A stretch of DNA of 36,443 nt, from assembly GCA_030532895.1 (NCBI GenBank), contig JAUNKF010000034.1, positions 1 through 36,443 of the forward strand, in the 5' to 3' direction. Shown here one piece after another: positions 27,872-36,441 of the stretch. The number at the start of each line of letters is the position of its first letter. The stretch's first letter is position 1. Source of the stretch: Lautropia sp. (GTDB lineage: Bacteria; Pseudomonadota; Gammaproteobacteria; Burkholderiales; Burkholderiaceae_E). The notes under the pieces were generated by a model, which was not told the DNA's origin, made no database searches, and worked only from the letters and a program-made list of their open reading frames with translations. A program made the translations under genes and the position numbers.

Positions 27872-28559
27872 TGAGCTGGGCTTCGTCCTGCACAGCCATC
27901 CGTACAAGGAAACCAGCCTGATCGTCGAGCTGTTCCTGCGCGAACGGGGGCGGGTGTCGGTCGTGGCCAAGGGCGCAAGGCGCCCGCACTCGGCGCTCAG
28001 GCCGGTGCTGCTGCAGTTTCAGCCGGTGGCTTTCCGCCTGAGCGGCAAACGCGAGCTGCGCACGCTGACCCATGCCGAGTGGCAAGGGGGGTTGGCCATG
28101 CCGGCCGGCCGCGCACTGCTTTGCGGGTTTTACCTGAATGAGTTGCTGATGCGCCTCTTGGCCCGTGAAGACCCTCACCCCGGCCTTTTCGATGCCTATG
28201 TGGCGGCGCTCGATGCCTTCGGGCGGGAGGGCGCGCAGGAAGCGGTCTTGCGCCGCTTTGAATGGCAGTTGCTGCAGGAAATCGGCTATGCGCCTGACCT
28301 GCTGGCCGATCACCAGGGCCTGCCGCTCGTCGAGACACGCTTTTACCGGCTGAACGAGGGCCAGTGGCACCCGACCGATGAGCGAACCGATCACCGCTGC
28401 TTCAGTGGCCGAACGCTGAAGCACATCGCGGCAGGGCATTATGATCAGCCCGGCGTGCTGCTGCAGGCCAAGCGGCTGTCTCGCCAGATGCTCGGCACGC
28501 CGCTTGAAGGTGCATCCCTGAACACCCGACGGATCCTGATGGATCTGCAGCGGCTGTGA
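27858..28559 (+). CDS. recO: DNA repair protein RecO
   Basis: RecO anneals single strands and, with RecR, loads RecA at gaps. The 233-residue product shows the OB-fold start GFVLHSHPYKETSLIVELFLRERGRVSVVAKGARRPHS and the helical C-terminal part with LCGFYLNELLMRLL and FEWQLLQEIGYAPDL. It starts inside era (14-base overlap at the ATG at 27858; a second ATG at 27864 is equally possible), so it is coupled to era. No zinc-finger Cys cluster is seen, as usual in betaproteobacteria. Confidence 0.92.
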   Translation: MAMNDELGFVLHSHPYKETSLIVELFLRERGRVSVVAKGARRPHSALRPVLLQFQPVAFRLSGKRELRTLTHAEWQGGLAMPAGRALLCGFYLNELLMRLLAREDPHPGLFDAYVAALDAFGREGAQEAVLRRFEWQLLQEIGYAPDLLADHQGLPLVETRFYRLNEGQWHPTDERTDHRCFSGRTLKHIAAGHYDQPGVLLQAKRLSRQMLGTPLEGASLNTRRILMDLQRL

Positions 28560-28596
28560 CCAGCAAGTCGTATCGTGCCATCCCGGTCATTGGAGC

Positions 28597-28995
28597 ATGA
28601 GCTTGAGATCACCCATCATCGGCTTTCACCACATTGCCGTCATCGCCTCGGATTACGCGCGTTCACGCGATTTTTACACCCGTATCCTGGGCGCCGAGAT
28701 CATCGCCGAAACCTATCGGGCCGCACGCGACAGCCACAAGCTCGACCTGCGCTTTGACGATGGCTCGCAGATCGAGCTGTTTTCCTTTCCGAACCCGCCG
28801 GCGCGGCCCACCTCACCCGAGGCATGCGGGTTGCGGCATCTGGCTTTCAAGGTGGATGATTTGCCAGCCGCACTGCAGTTTCTTGAGCAGCATGGTATCG
28901 AGCACGAGGGCATCCGCGTGGACGAGCTGACAGGCAAGCGGTTCACCTTTTTCAAAGACCCGGACGGGTTGCCGCTGGAGTTCTACGAGCGTTAA
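28597..28995 (+). CDS. yaeR: VOC (glyoxalase/bleomycin-resistance) family protein, YaeR type
   Basis: A 132-residue vicinal-oxygen-chelate protein. The order of motifs follows E. coli YaeR closely: GFHHIAVIASDYARSRDFY, AETYRAARDSHKLDLRF, IELFSFPNPPARP, PEACGLRHLAFKVDD, and KRFTFFKDPDGLPLEFYE. The His near residue 11-12, the Glu in IELF, the His in RHLAF and the Glu in LEFYE are the expected metal ligands. The true substrate of YaeR is unsettled; glyoxalase I-like or fosfomycin-resistance-like activity is possible by family only. It sits between recO and pdxJ, which I do not recall as a fixed place for it. Confidence 0.85.
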   Translation: MSLRSPIIGFHHIAVIASDYARSRDFYTRILGAEIIAETYRAARDSHKLDLRFDDGSQIELFSFPNPPARPTSPEACGLRHLAFKVDDLPAALQFLEQHGIEHEGIRVDELTGKRFTFFKDPDGLPLEFYER

Positions 28996-29120
28996 CGATA
29001 CGCTGAGCAAGTCCATGCGACAGCCCCTCTGGGCGTGCATGACACGCGCCAGCCCAGGTGTCCGCTTGTCGCCCGGCTTTGGGTTGCTTGATGCTGCCAG
29101 GGGCGGGAATGGCTGGGCGC

Positions 29121-29129
29121 TGTTAATAT
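29121..29129 (+). promoter_or_regulatory. Possible extended -10 promoter of pdxJ
   Basis: TG-T-TAATAT, an extended -10 without a -35 match, 37 bases before the pdxJ ATG. Confidence 0.35.
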
Positions 29130-29166
29130 CCTCGCCTTGTCTCCGACCTTTTTCGTCTTTCCGCCC

Positions 29167-29940
29167 ATGATAGAACTCGGCGTCAACATCGATCATGTCG
29201 CCACCATCCGGCAGGCACGTCGTACCTATGAGCCAGACCCGGTCTGGGCGGCGGTGGAGGCCCACCTGGGCGGTGCCGATGGCATCACCGTGCATCTGCG
29301 TGAAGACCGTCGCCACATCCAGGACGAGGATGTGCGCCGGCTGCGTGATCAGACCCAGATCAAGCTGAACCTCGAAATGGCGGCCACCCCCGACATGATC
29401 GAGCTGGCCGTGTCGCTCAAGCCCGAGATGGCGATGCTGGTGCCTGAGGGGCGGCATGAGATCACGACCGAAGGTGGCCTCGACATCGTGTCGCAGCAGG
29501 CGATGATCACGGACGCCATCCGGCAACTGGCCGACAGCGGCATCACGAGCAGCGTCTTCATCGATGCCGACCCGCGTCAGGTGGAGGCGGCGGCCAAGGC
29601 AGGGGCTGCCGTCTGCGAAATCCATACCGGGCCTTATGCCGAAGTCTTTCACGGTGATGGTCGAGATGCCGAGGCACCGGCCGTTCGAGCCGAACTGGCC
29701 CGCATCGCCGAGGCCGGGGCGCTGATCCAGCAGGCTGGCATGCGCTTCAACGCCGGCCATGGTCTCAACTATTTCAACGTGCAGCCTATCGCCGCCCTGG
29801 CAGGCATCCGGGAGCTGCACATCGGCCACGCCATCGTCTCGCGTGCCGTTTTCGTCGGCATGCGCGAGGCCGTGGCCAACATGAAGGCCCTGATTCGCGA
29901 GGCCGCCGCCTTTGCTGCCAACCGCCGGCAGGCATCCTGA
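29167..29940 (+). CDS. pdxJ: Pyridoxine 5'-phosphate synthase
   Basis: PdxJ condenses 1-deoxyxylulose 5-phosphate with 3-amino-2-oxopropyl phosphate to form vitamin B6 phosphate. The 257-residue TIM barrel starts MIELGVNIDHVATIRQARRT and contains GADGITVHLREDRRHIQDEDV, NLEMAAT, LVPEGRHEITTEGGLD, IDADPRQVEAA, EIHTGPYAE and GHGLNYFNV, then ELHIGHAIVSRAVFVG. All phosphate- and substrate-binding motifs are present. In relatives acpS follows; here nagZ follows after 23 bases. Confidence 0.96.
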   Translation: MIELGVNIDHVATIRQARRTYEPDPVWAAVEAHLGGADGITVHLREDRRHIQDEDVRRLRDQTQIKLNLEMAATPDMIELAVSLKPEMAMLVPEGRHEITTEGGLDIVSQQAMITDAIRQLADSGITSSVFIDADPRQVEAAAKAGAAVCEIHTGPYAEVFHGDGRDAEAPAVRAELARIAEAGALIQQAGMRFNAGHGLNYFNVQPIAALAGIRELHIGHAIVSRAVFVGMREAVANMKALIREAAAFAANRRQAS

Positions 29941-29963
29941 GGCGCAAGAGGAGGGGCAAGCAG

Positions 29964-31091
29964 ATGGCAGGCAGAAAACGCAGCCAGATTTCTTCTTCTG
30001 ATCGGTCGTCGCTGGATGGTGCAGACCAGACGGCTTATCGACGGGCGCTTGCCAGGAGCCGTGTGGGGCAGCGTGCTGCGCAACCGGCTGCTGTCAGCCC
30101 CCATCCAAACCCAACCCGCACTCGCCGGCATGCATCCTTTTCTCCTTTTGGCCCCGTCATCGTCGATGTGGAAGGCCATTCGCTCACCGAGCGCGAGCGT
30201 GAGCGCCTGCAGCACCCGCTCGTGGGTGGGGTGATCCTCTTTGCCCGCAATTACGCGTCGCCCAGGCAACTGAGGGCACTGACCGACGAGATCCATGCCT
30301 GCCGCAGCCCCTCGCTCCTGATCACGGCCGACCAGGAAGGGGGGCGGGTGCAGCGTTTTCGACAGGGCTTCACGCCGATTCCTGCCATGCGCACGCTGGG
30401 TGAGCTGTGGGATCAGGATGTGCTGGCCGCCTGTCGTGAAGCCACGCGCGTGGGCGAGATGATCGGCCGGGAGCTTCGCGAGGCCGGTGTCGATCTGAGT
30501 TTCACCCCCGTGCTGGACATCGATCATGGGCATTCGAGCGTGATCGGCAACCGGGCCTTTCATGCCGATCCTCGGGTGGTGGCGATGCTTGCGCGTTGCC
30601 TCACGCATGGCTTGCTGTTGGCCGGCATGGCCAATTGCGCCAAGCATTTTCCGGGGCATGGCTTTGCCGATGCCGATTCGCACGTGGCCATGCCGGTGGA
30701 TGAGCGCAGCCTGAAGGCCATCCTGGCCGATGACGCCGCGCCTTATGCCTGGCTTGGCCAGACGATCACGGCCGTGATGCCGGCGCACGTGATCTATCCG
30801 AAAGTCGATGCGAAGCCGGCCGGTTTCTCGCGCCGTTGGCTCAAAACCGTGTTGCGCAAGCAGCTGGGCTTCGATGGGCTGATTTTCTCCGATGACCTGA
30901 CGATGGAGGCTGCCTCGGTGGCCGGCGACATCACGGCGCGCGCCACCGCGGCGCTGAAGGCCGGTTGTGACATGGTGCTGGTGTGCAATCGCCCCGACCT
31001 GGCCGACCACTTGCTTGCCACGCTGAAACCGCCTGCCAACCCGGATCTTGCGCGTCGTCTGGCTGCCTTGCGGCCACGGCAGGTGGTTTAG
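29964..31091 (+). CDS. nagZ: Beta-N-acetylhexosaminidase NagZ with N-terminal extension
   Basis: NagZ removes N-acetylglucosamine from anhydromuropeptides in cell-wall recycling and so affects AmpC signalling. The 375-residue glycoside hydrolase family 3 protein has [23 protein letters not shown], the KHFPGHG loop (~226-232) with the general acid/base His/Asp pair, and the nucleophile Asp in [10 protein letters not shown] (~310). A ~57-residue basic, polar extension precedes the conserved [10 protein letters not shown]. The start is fixed by an excellent ribosome site, AGAGGAGGGG, about eight bases before the ATG at 29964. The extension is unlike known NagZ and does not look like AcpS remains. 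Confidence 0.93.
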   Translation: MAGRKRSQISSSDRSSLDGADQTAYRRALARSRVGQRAAQPAAVSPHPNPTRTRRHASFSPFGPVIVDVEGHSLTERERERLQHPLVGGVILFARNYASPRQLRALTDEIHACRSPSLLITADQEGGRVQRFRQGFTPIPAMRTLGELWDQDVLAACREATRVGEMIGRELREAGVDLSFTPVLDIDHGHSSVIGNRAFHADPRVVAMLARCLTHGLLLAGMANCAKHFPGHGFADADSHVAMPVDERSLKAILADDAAPYAWLGQTITAVMPAHVIYPKVDAKPAGFSRRWLKTVLRKQLGFDGLIFSDDLTMEAASVAGDITARATAALKAGCDMVLVCNRPDLADHLLATLKPPANPDLARRLAALRPRQVV

Positions 31092-31110
31092 CGCGTTGGA
31101 ACCGATCGCT

Positions 31111-32985
31111 GTGACATCCCATCAGATCCCGGAAGAAGCGTTGCCGCTCAAGCAGCGGCCCGATGCACTGAAGCAGTTCCTGAAGACCCTGCCCGCCTTG
31201 CCGGGGGTTTACCGGATGGTGGATGCCAGCGATACCGTCATGTACGTGGGCAAGGCGCGCGATCTCAGCAAGCGGGTGCGCTCCTACTTCAACAAGAACC
31301 TGCCCAGCCCGCGTATCGAGCAGATGGTCTCACGCATCGTGCGCATCGACACGACCACGACCGCCTCCGAGGCTGAAGCGCTGCTCCTCGAAAACAACCT
31401 GATCAAGTCGCTGAAACCGCGTTTCAACATCGTCTTTCGTGACGACGCGACCTATCCCTATCTGAAGATCAGCGCGCATGCATTTCCGCAGATTGCCTAT
31501 TACCGGGGGGGCCTCGATCGGCGTGCCCAGTATTTTGGCCCTTATCCCAATTCGTGGGCGGTGCGTGAAGGCATCCAGATCCTTCAGAAAATCTTTCATC
31601 TGCGCAGCTGCGAGGACACGGTGTTTGCCAACCGTTCCCGGCCCTGCCTGTTGCACCAGATTCGTCGTTGCAGCGCGCCTTGTGTGGGTTTGATCGACGA
31701 GGCGCAGTATCGACGGGATGTCCGCTCGGCCATCACCTTCCTGAGGGGGGGGCACAAGCAGATCCTGCGCGAGCTGGAGGCTGGCATGCACGAGGCGGCT
31801 GATGCGTTGCGCTTTGAAGAGGCGGCCGTGCTGCGTGACCGGATCAGTGCGCTTTCAGGCGTGCTGCACCAGCAGTCGATGATCACCACGAACGACACCG
31901 ATGCCGACATCATCGCCATCGAGGTGGCTGAGGGGCAGATCTGCCTGAACCTCGCGATGGTACGGGGGGGGCGCCATCTGGGGGACAAAGCCTATTTCCC
32001 GACCCATGTGGGGGCGCTGGACGAGGACACGCCGGGCCGTGTGCTGGATGCCTTTCTGGCCCAGCATTATGCGGGCAGCATGGTGCCGGCCCTCATCATC
32101 TGTGCGCTGGCACCGGCCAATCCCGAGAGTCTGGCCATGCTGCGCGCGCAAGCCGGACACCCCGTGGCCTGGGTTCGGAACCCGAACCAGATTCGGCGTC
32201 GCTGGCTGGAACAGGCGCAGGCCAATGCCCGCATCTCGCTCACCCGGCATCTGGCCATCGACGGCGCCCAGCAGAAACGCACCGATGCGTTGATCGAAAC
32301 GCTGGGCCTCGCCGTGGACGATCCGGCCCAATTGCGCATCGAGTGTTTCGACATCAGTCACACGATGGGGGAGGCGACGCAGGCATCCTGCGTCGTCTAC
32401 CAGAATCACCGGATGCAATCCTCGGACTACCGGCGCTTCAACATCAGTGGCATCGAGGCGGGCGACGATTATGCCGCCATGCGTCAGGTGCTGACCCGTC
32501 GTTACAGCAGGTGGGCCGAGCGACAGGAGGGCACGCCGCTGCCGGATGTGGTGCTCGTCGACGGTGGCAAAGGCCAGATCAGTGTGGCGCGCGAGGTCTT
32601 CGAATCGCTCGGCCTGGACATCGGCCTGCTGGTGGGTGTGGCCAAGGGGGAAGGGCGCAAGGTCGGGCTGGAGACGCTGGTCTTTGCCGATGGGCGCGAA
32701 CCCCTGGTGCTGGGGGCGGAGTCTGCCGCACTGATGCTGATCGCCCAGATTCGTGATGAGGCACACCGCTTCGCGATCACCGGCATGCGCGCGCGTCGTG
32801 CCAAGACCCGGAAAGTGTCGGCGCTGGAAGAGATCAGTGGCGTCGGCGCGAAGCGCCGTCAGCGTCTGCTGGCGCGATTCGGCGGCTTGCGCGGCATCAT
32901 GGCGGCCAGCATCGAGGATCTGGCCAGCGTCGAGGGCATCTCGATGGCGTTGGCCGAGAGCATCTACCAGCAGCTTCATCAATAG
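31111..32985 (+). CDS. uvrC: Excinuclease ABC subunit C
   Basis: UvrC makes both incisions in nucleotide excision repair. The 624-residue product (from the GTG at 31111) begins with the GIY-YIG nuclease domain (LPGVYRMVD ... [18 protein letters not shown]), then the Cys-rich CSAPCVG, and the UVR motif [14 protein letters not shown] that binds UvrB. The RNase H-like domain ([15 protein letters not shown]) follows, and two helix-hairpin-helix motifs end it. A TTG at 31096 with AGGTGG ten bases upstream is an alternative start. The gene begins 19 bases after nagZ. Confidence 0.95.
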   Translation: MTSHQIPEEALPLKQRPDALKQFLKTLPALPGVYRMVDASDTVMYVGKARDLSKRVRSYFNKNLPSPRIEQMVSRIVRIDTTTTASEAEALLLENNLIKSLKPRFNIVFRDDATYPYLKISAHAFPQIAYYRGGLDRRAQYFGPYPNSWAVREGIQILQKIFHLRSCEDTVFANRSRPCLLHQIRRCSAPCVGLIDEAQYRRDVRSAITFLRGGHKQILRELEAGMHEAADALRFEEAAVLRDRISALSGVLHQQSMITTNDTDADIIAIEVAEGQICLNLAMVRGGRHLGDKAYFPTHVGALDEDTPGRVLDAFLAQHYAGSMVPALIICALAPANPESLAMLRAQAGHPVAWVRNPNQIRRRWLEQAQANARISLTRHLAIDGAQQKRTDALIETLGLAVDDPAQLRIECFDISHTMGEATQASCVVYQNHRMQSSDYRRFNISGIEAGDDYAAMRQVLTRRYSRWAERQEGTPLPDVVLVDGGKGQISVAREVFESLGLDIGLLVGVAKGEGRKVGLETLVFADGREPLVLGAESAALMLIAQIRDEAHRFAITGMRARRAKTRKVSALEEISGVGAKRRQRLLARFGGLRGIMAASIEDLASVEGISMALAESIYQQLHQ

Positions 32986-33220
32986 CAGCGTCGAGAGGGC
33001 TGGCAGTCCCGTTCAGGCAAGCCGTCGTCTGGGCCGCCCTCGCCACGGGGCTTGATCGCGTCACCGCGCCTCCCCATGTCAAAACCAGGCCGAAGCAGGC
33101 CCGTCAGCGTGGCAACAGCGCTTTCAAGGTTTTTGCAACAATTCGCAGCGATTCATCCCTGAACAGAGTTCACGCTGGCTGATAGCATTGCAGGTGTAGC
33201 AAGCTTTTGAACACGATGCC

Positions 33221-33250
33221 TTGACACTGGCGTCACCCACGTGGTTATTG
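33221..33250 (+). promoter_or_regulatory. Possible promoter of pgsA
   Basis: A perfect -35 TTGACA (33221-33226), an 18-base spacer and a weak -10 TTATTG (33245-33250) that is preceded by TG-n, i.e. extended. It would give an ~75-base leader before the pgsA ATG. Confidence 0.4.
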
Positions 33251-33330
33251 GGCCTGACCATCACCTGCCTCATTGCTTGGTGTCCGTCAGGCAACCTGTG
33301 TTGCTTCAACGCCCGCCTTTGCCCGAACAC

Positions 33331-33909
33331 ATGGCCCTCAATCTGCCCAACCTGCTCACCTGGCAGCGTATCATCGTCCTTCCGCTGATGGTTCTTGTCT
33401 TCGCGTTGCCGGCGGAGGGGTGGAGCGAGGCCAGTCGCAACCTCACGGCCACCGCGCTGTTCATCCTGGCGGCCGTCACCGACTGGCTCGATGGCTGGCT
33501 CGCGCGACGCCTCGGCCAGCAGACACAGCTCGGCGCCTTCCTCGACCCCGTGGCCGACAAGCTGCTGGTTTGCGTCACGCTCGTCATGCTGCTCGACATG
33601 CATCGTATCCATGCAGGCATTGCCATCATCATCATTGGCCGCGAGATCACGATCTCGGCGCTGCGCGAGTGGATGGCCAGCATCGGTGCACGTGCCAGTG
33701 TCGCCGTCAATTCGATGGGCAAGATCAAGACCGCCACCCAGATGACGGCCATCCCGCTACTGCTCTACAACGGGCCGCTTTTCGATGGCAAGGTGGACGC
33801 CCACCAGCTGGGTACCTGGCTGATCTTCATCGCGGCCGTGCTCACCTTCGTCTCGATGATGTACTACCTGAAGCAGGCATGGCCGCAGCTCGTGTCGAAG
33901 CGAGCCTGA
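33331..33909 (+). CDS. pgsA: CDP-diacylglycerol-glycerol-3-phosphate 3-phosphatidyltransferase
   Basis: PgsA makes phosphatidylglycerol phosphate at the inner membrane, the branch to phosphatidylglycerol and cardiolipin. The 192-residue product has the CDP-alcohol phosphotransferase motif with Asp51, Asp54, Gly55, Ala58, Arg59, Gly68, Asp72 and Asp76 (DWLDGWLARR ... GAFLDPVADK), and four to six hydrophobic segments. The ATG at 33331 matches the family N-terminus MALNLPNLLTWQR; the frame is open 30 codons further up without similarity. uvrC-pgsA-tRNA is a common order in proteobacteria. Confidence 0.95.
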   Translation: MALNLPNLLTWQRIIVLPLMVLVFALPAEGWSEASRNLTATALFILAAVTDWLDGWLARRLGQQTQLGAFLDPVADKLLVCVTLVMLLDMHRIHAGIAIIIIGREITISALREWMASIGARASVAVNSMGKIKTATQMTAIPLLLYNGPLFDGKVDAHQLGTWLIFIAAVLTFVSMMYYLKQAWPQLVSKRA

Positions 33910-33975
33910 CAGCTTTCTCGTCGCATCTTGATCTTTGCCCTTGAACTTTGCCGTTTCAACGCTGATCCATCGCGT

Positions 33976-34005
33976 TGAAGCTCGGTGAAGCTCGGTGAAG
34001 CTCGG
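33976..34005. repeat. Three tandem copies of TGAAGCTCGG
   Basis: Three exact ten-base units between pgsA and tRNA-Cys. They lie outside any gene, and ten bases is close to one helical turn. Confidence 0.9.
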
Positions 34006-34156
34006 GTGATCGGCCAACAGGATCTCATTCGTCAGCACCGCCCGGCAGCGCACTGCGCGAGGGAGGGCTTGTCGCCAACGGGACGCAAGCTGGAAGGAAT
34101 GACGCAGGCCGGACGCCGATACCGAGGGTCGACTATCGTTTGGTCTGGGAAAAAGA

Positions 34157-34230
34157 TGGAGGCGGGGGTCGGAATCGAACCGGCGTCCACGGCTTTGCAG
34201 GCCGCTGCATAACCACTCTGCCACCCCGCC
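34157..34230 (-). tRNA. tRNA-Cys (GCA)
   Basis: Read on the minus strand the 74-base gene starts GGCGGGG, pairs with CCCCGCC, and ends T-CCA, with the CCA encoded. The anticodon loop CCTGCAAAG carries GCA for Cys, and the TTCGATT T-loop and GTGGTTATG D-arm are typical. The T-stem GCCGG/CCGAC holds one C-A mismatch. A run of five T starts two bases after the CCA and could end transcription. It is alone here, without the Gly and Leu tRNAs found beside it in E. coli. Confidence 0.95.
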
Positions 34231-34344
34231 ATCTTGACAGGCCGTCTGCTGAAACCAACTGCAAACCGCCAGGATGCCGTGATCAGCCTGAAACGACCTG
34301 ATCAGGTGAAGTCTTCTGAAAAAACTGCTTCCGAAGAAGACGAG

Positions 34345-34373
34345 ATTTTGGATAATGGCCAGCCTTTTGTCAA
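34345..34373 (-). promoter_or_regulatory. Sigma70 promoter of tRNA-Cys
   Basis: On the minus strand, a perfect TTGACA (34373-34368), a 17-base spacer, and CAAAAT (34350-34345, four of six). It lies just after the dinB stop and about 115 bases before the tRNA, giving a ~105-base leader to be trimmed. Confidence 0.6.
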
Positions 34374-34403
34374 GTATTGATCAAGAGGCTCCTGTCACAC
34401 CGA

Positions 34404-35705
34404 TCAAAACAGGCTCAGTTGAGCGGGAAGGCCCGGTGTGTCGAATGAGGGACTGGCGGCGTCCACCTTCGCCACGGACGCAGGGCTTGCCAGATCCTGT
34501 CCGGATGCGTTGCTGGCATGGGCCTCGATCGCCCGGCTCAAATGCGCCACCCGAATCCCCAACAGCCGCAGCCGCTGCTTCAGCTCCACGCGCTTCAGGC
34601 ATTGTCCGGCCACGGCCCGGATGCGGTGGGCATCCTGCGTGGGGATGTCGATCGTCTGATCCCGCGTCACGATCCGGAAATCGGCATGCCGCAACTTGAT
34701 GCCGATCGTGCGCCCAGCATAGCCCTTGCGTTGAAGATCAGCGGCCACCCGTTCGGCCAGACGGGTGAAGATTCGCCCCAGTTCTGCCCGGTCATGCACC
34801 GGGTGCAGATCGCGCTCGAAGGTGGTTTCCCGGCTCAGGCTGACCGGTTCGCTGTGTGTCGTGACTGGCCGTTCGTCACGCCCCCAGGCGCTGTCGTGCA
34901 GCCAACGGGCCTGACGTGGCCCAAAATGCCCGGTCAGCCAGTCGAGGCTGCAGGCGGCCAGTTCTCCGATGTGCCGGATACCCAGCCCTTCCAGTTTTTG
35001 GCGCGTTTTGGGGCCGATGCCATTGATCTTGTGGCAAGGCAGCGGCCAGATCAGGCCAGCCAGATCGGCCTCGTGCAGGATGCTGATGCCGGCCGGTTTC
35101 TGAAACTCGCTCGCCATCTTGGCCAGCAGCTTGTTGGGCGCCACGCCGATCGAGCAGCTGAGGCCCGTGCCTGCCAGGATGGCCGACTGCAGTCGGGCCG
35201 CCAGCACCCGACCGCCCTCCAGTTGCCCGTCGGGTTCATGGCTCAGGTCGATGTAAACCTCGTCGATGCCCCGGTCTTCCATCGTGGGGGAGATGTCGGT
35301 GATGATCCGTTTGAAGGTGCGCGATACCTGCCGGTAGGTGTCGAAATCAGCCGGCAACAGGATCGCATCCGGGCACAGCGGTGCCGCTCTGGCCATCCCC
35401 ATGGCCGAATGCAGGCCAAATTGGCGGGCTTCATAGGTGGCTGTCGTGATCACGCCGCGCCCCCGGTATTGCCCCAGGCGAGGGAAGAAGCGGGCAGGCA
35501 CGGCGTGCAGCTGATCCACCGTGAAGGAGGGGTCGGCCCCGGCGGCTTTCAACCGGGCCAGCAGTGCCTCGGGCGACAGCCTTGGGCCACCGATCACCAG
35601 TGGCAAGCCTTTCAGCTGCGGAAACTGCAGCAGGCTCACGGACGCAAAGAAGGCATCCATGTCCAGATGGGCGATGCGGCGCGAGGGCGTGGAAAGGATC
35701 CTCAT
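34404..35705 (-). CDS. dinB: DNA polymerase IV
   Basis: DinB is the error-prone Y-family polymerase for lesion bypass. The 433-residue product has the metal sites HLDMDAFFAS (Asp15, Asp17) and DEVYIDLS (Asp148, Glu149), the YEARQFGLHSAMG finger segment, the helix-hairpin-helix NGIGPKTRQKLEGLGI, the little-finger domain, and a C-terminal QLSLF that binds the beta clamp. Residues ~41-82 form an extra segment before RGVITTATYEAR, which I recall from other betaproteobacterial DinB proteins. The ATG at 35705 fits the family start. No LexA box is visible. Confidence 0.95.
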   Translation of the reverse strand: MRILSTPSRRIAHLDMDAFFASVSLLQFPQLKGLPLVIGGPRLSPEALLARLKAAGADPSFTVDQLHAVPARFFPRLGQYRGRGVITTATYEARQFGLHSAMGMARAAPLCPDAILLPADFDTYRQVSRTFKRIITDISPTMEDRGIDEVYIDLSHEPDGQLEGGRVLAARLQSAILAGTGLSCSIGVAPNKLLAKMASEFQKPAGISILHEADLAGLIWPLPCHKINGIGPKTRQKLEGLGIRHIGELAACSLDWLTGHFGPRQARWLHDSAWGRDERPVTTHSEPVSLSRETTFERDLHPVHDRAELGRIFTRLAERVAADLQRKGYAGRTIGIKLRHADFRIVTRDQTIDIPTQDAHRIRAVAGQCLKRVELKQRLRLLGIRVAHLSRAIEAHASNASGQDLASPASVAKVDAASPSFDTPGLPAQLSLF

Positions 35706-35713
35706 GGGGCGAT

Positions 35714-35719
35714 TGTAGG
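35714..35719 (-). promoter_or_regulatory. -10-like TACAAT directly before dinB
   Basis: On the minus strand TACAAT lies about eight bases before the dinB ATG, with no Shine-Dalgarno between. If used, the transcript would begin at or next to the start codon (leaderless). No matching -35 is seen. Position is accurate to a few bases. Confidence 0.3.
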
Positions 35720-35847
35720 CAGTCAAGGCGGTGCTCGATACCCGATACAAGTCCTGATCCTGATCAGCCGGCGACGACCACTGGTCGATGGGATGTCGTC
35801 CATGTTGACGCCATGCAATCAGGCGTTTCTGAAGGTAACCGGTCTTG

Positions 35848-35856
35848 TGCTAGTAT
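35848..35856 (+). promoter_or_regulatory. Extended -10 promoter of ydcH
   Basis: TG-C-TAGTAT, an extended -10 about 58 bases before the ydcH ATG. A small hairpin GCCTG-taggg-CAGGC follows at 35865-35879 in the leader. Confidence 0.5.
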
Positions 35857-35913
35857 CAAAGCAAGCCTGTAGGGCAGGCACCGAATTTCATCCCCACCCG
35901 AGGTGTGCACCGC

Positions 35914-36135
35914 ATGTTTCCAGAATTTCGTGGATTGATCACCAAGCTGAAGACGGAAGATGCTCATTTTTCCCGCCTGTTCGACAAGCACAATGAGCTG
36001 GATCAGAAGATCAAGAATATGGAGTCCCACATCGAGCCAGGCACGTCGATGGAAATCGAGGTGCTGAAGAAGGAGAAGCTGAAGATCAAGGACGACCTGT
36101 ATGCCATTCTGAAGAAGGTCGACGGCGAGGGTTGA
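35914..36135 (+). CDS. ydcH: YdcH family (DUF465) small coiled-coil protein
   Basis: A 73-residue, highly charged helical protein of unknown function. The pattern MFPEFRGLITKLKTED, then FSRLFDKHNELDQKI and LKKEKLKIKDDLYAIL follows E. coli YdcH closely, with two helices suited to a coiled coil. The ATG at 35914 fits the family; GAGGTG lies about nine bases before it. It is a single-gene unit, divergent from dinB and closed by a strong terminator. Confidence 0.9.
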   Translation: MFPEFRGLITKLKTEDAHFSRLFDKHNELDQKIKNMESHIEPGTSMEIEVLKKEKLKIKDDLYAILKKVDGEG

Positions 36136-36284
36136 TCGGCCCTGAGCCTTCGCGCTTTTCTCCGGTTCATCCGGGTTGTCTGGTGTGAACCAGGGGCATT
36201 TGCAGCATGGCGCGTGCTGCATGATCTTCTCTGGCACTGATGCCATGACAGGACAGCATAGCGCGGGGCATCCCAAGGGGTGCC

Positions 36285-36323
36285 CCCACAAAAAAGCCCG
36301 GCGATTGCCGGGCTTTTTTGTGG
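36285..36323. terminator. Bidirectional Rho-independent terminator
   Basis: GCCCGGC-gatt-GCCGGGC is flanked by six A (36290-36295) and six T (36314-36319), and extended by CCCAC/GTGGG. It can end ydcH on the plus strand and the partial membrane gene on the minus strand. Confidence 0.95.
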
Positions 36324-36372
36324 GAGGCGCCACCGGGATGTTTCCCGGCGCACGCCGCCGAACCGAACGTGC

Positions 36373-36441
36373 TCAGAACGAACCGAACATCGTGCCGAGC
36401 GTGATGATGATGGCCAGCGAGATCATCGGCACACCCATCGT
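36373..36441 (-). CDS. C-terminus of an unidentified membrane protein (partial)
   Basis: The last 22 codons and TGA of a minus-strand gene that continues past the window. The residues MGVPMISLAIIITLGTMFGSF form one hydrophobic segment ending right at the C-terminus, as in many transporters. It is followed by the bidirectional terminator at the expected distance, which supports it being real. The family cannot be told. Confidence 0.6.
   Translation of the reverse strand, partial: TMGVPMISLAIIITLGTMFGSF

Noticed and set aside
31048-31110. TTG at 31048 as the uvrC start
   Set aside because: It lies 44 bases inside nagZ and adds residues without family similarity; GTG at 31111 or TTG at 31096 is more likely.
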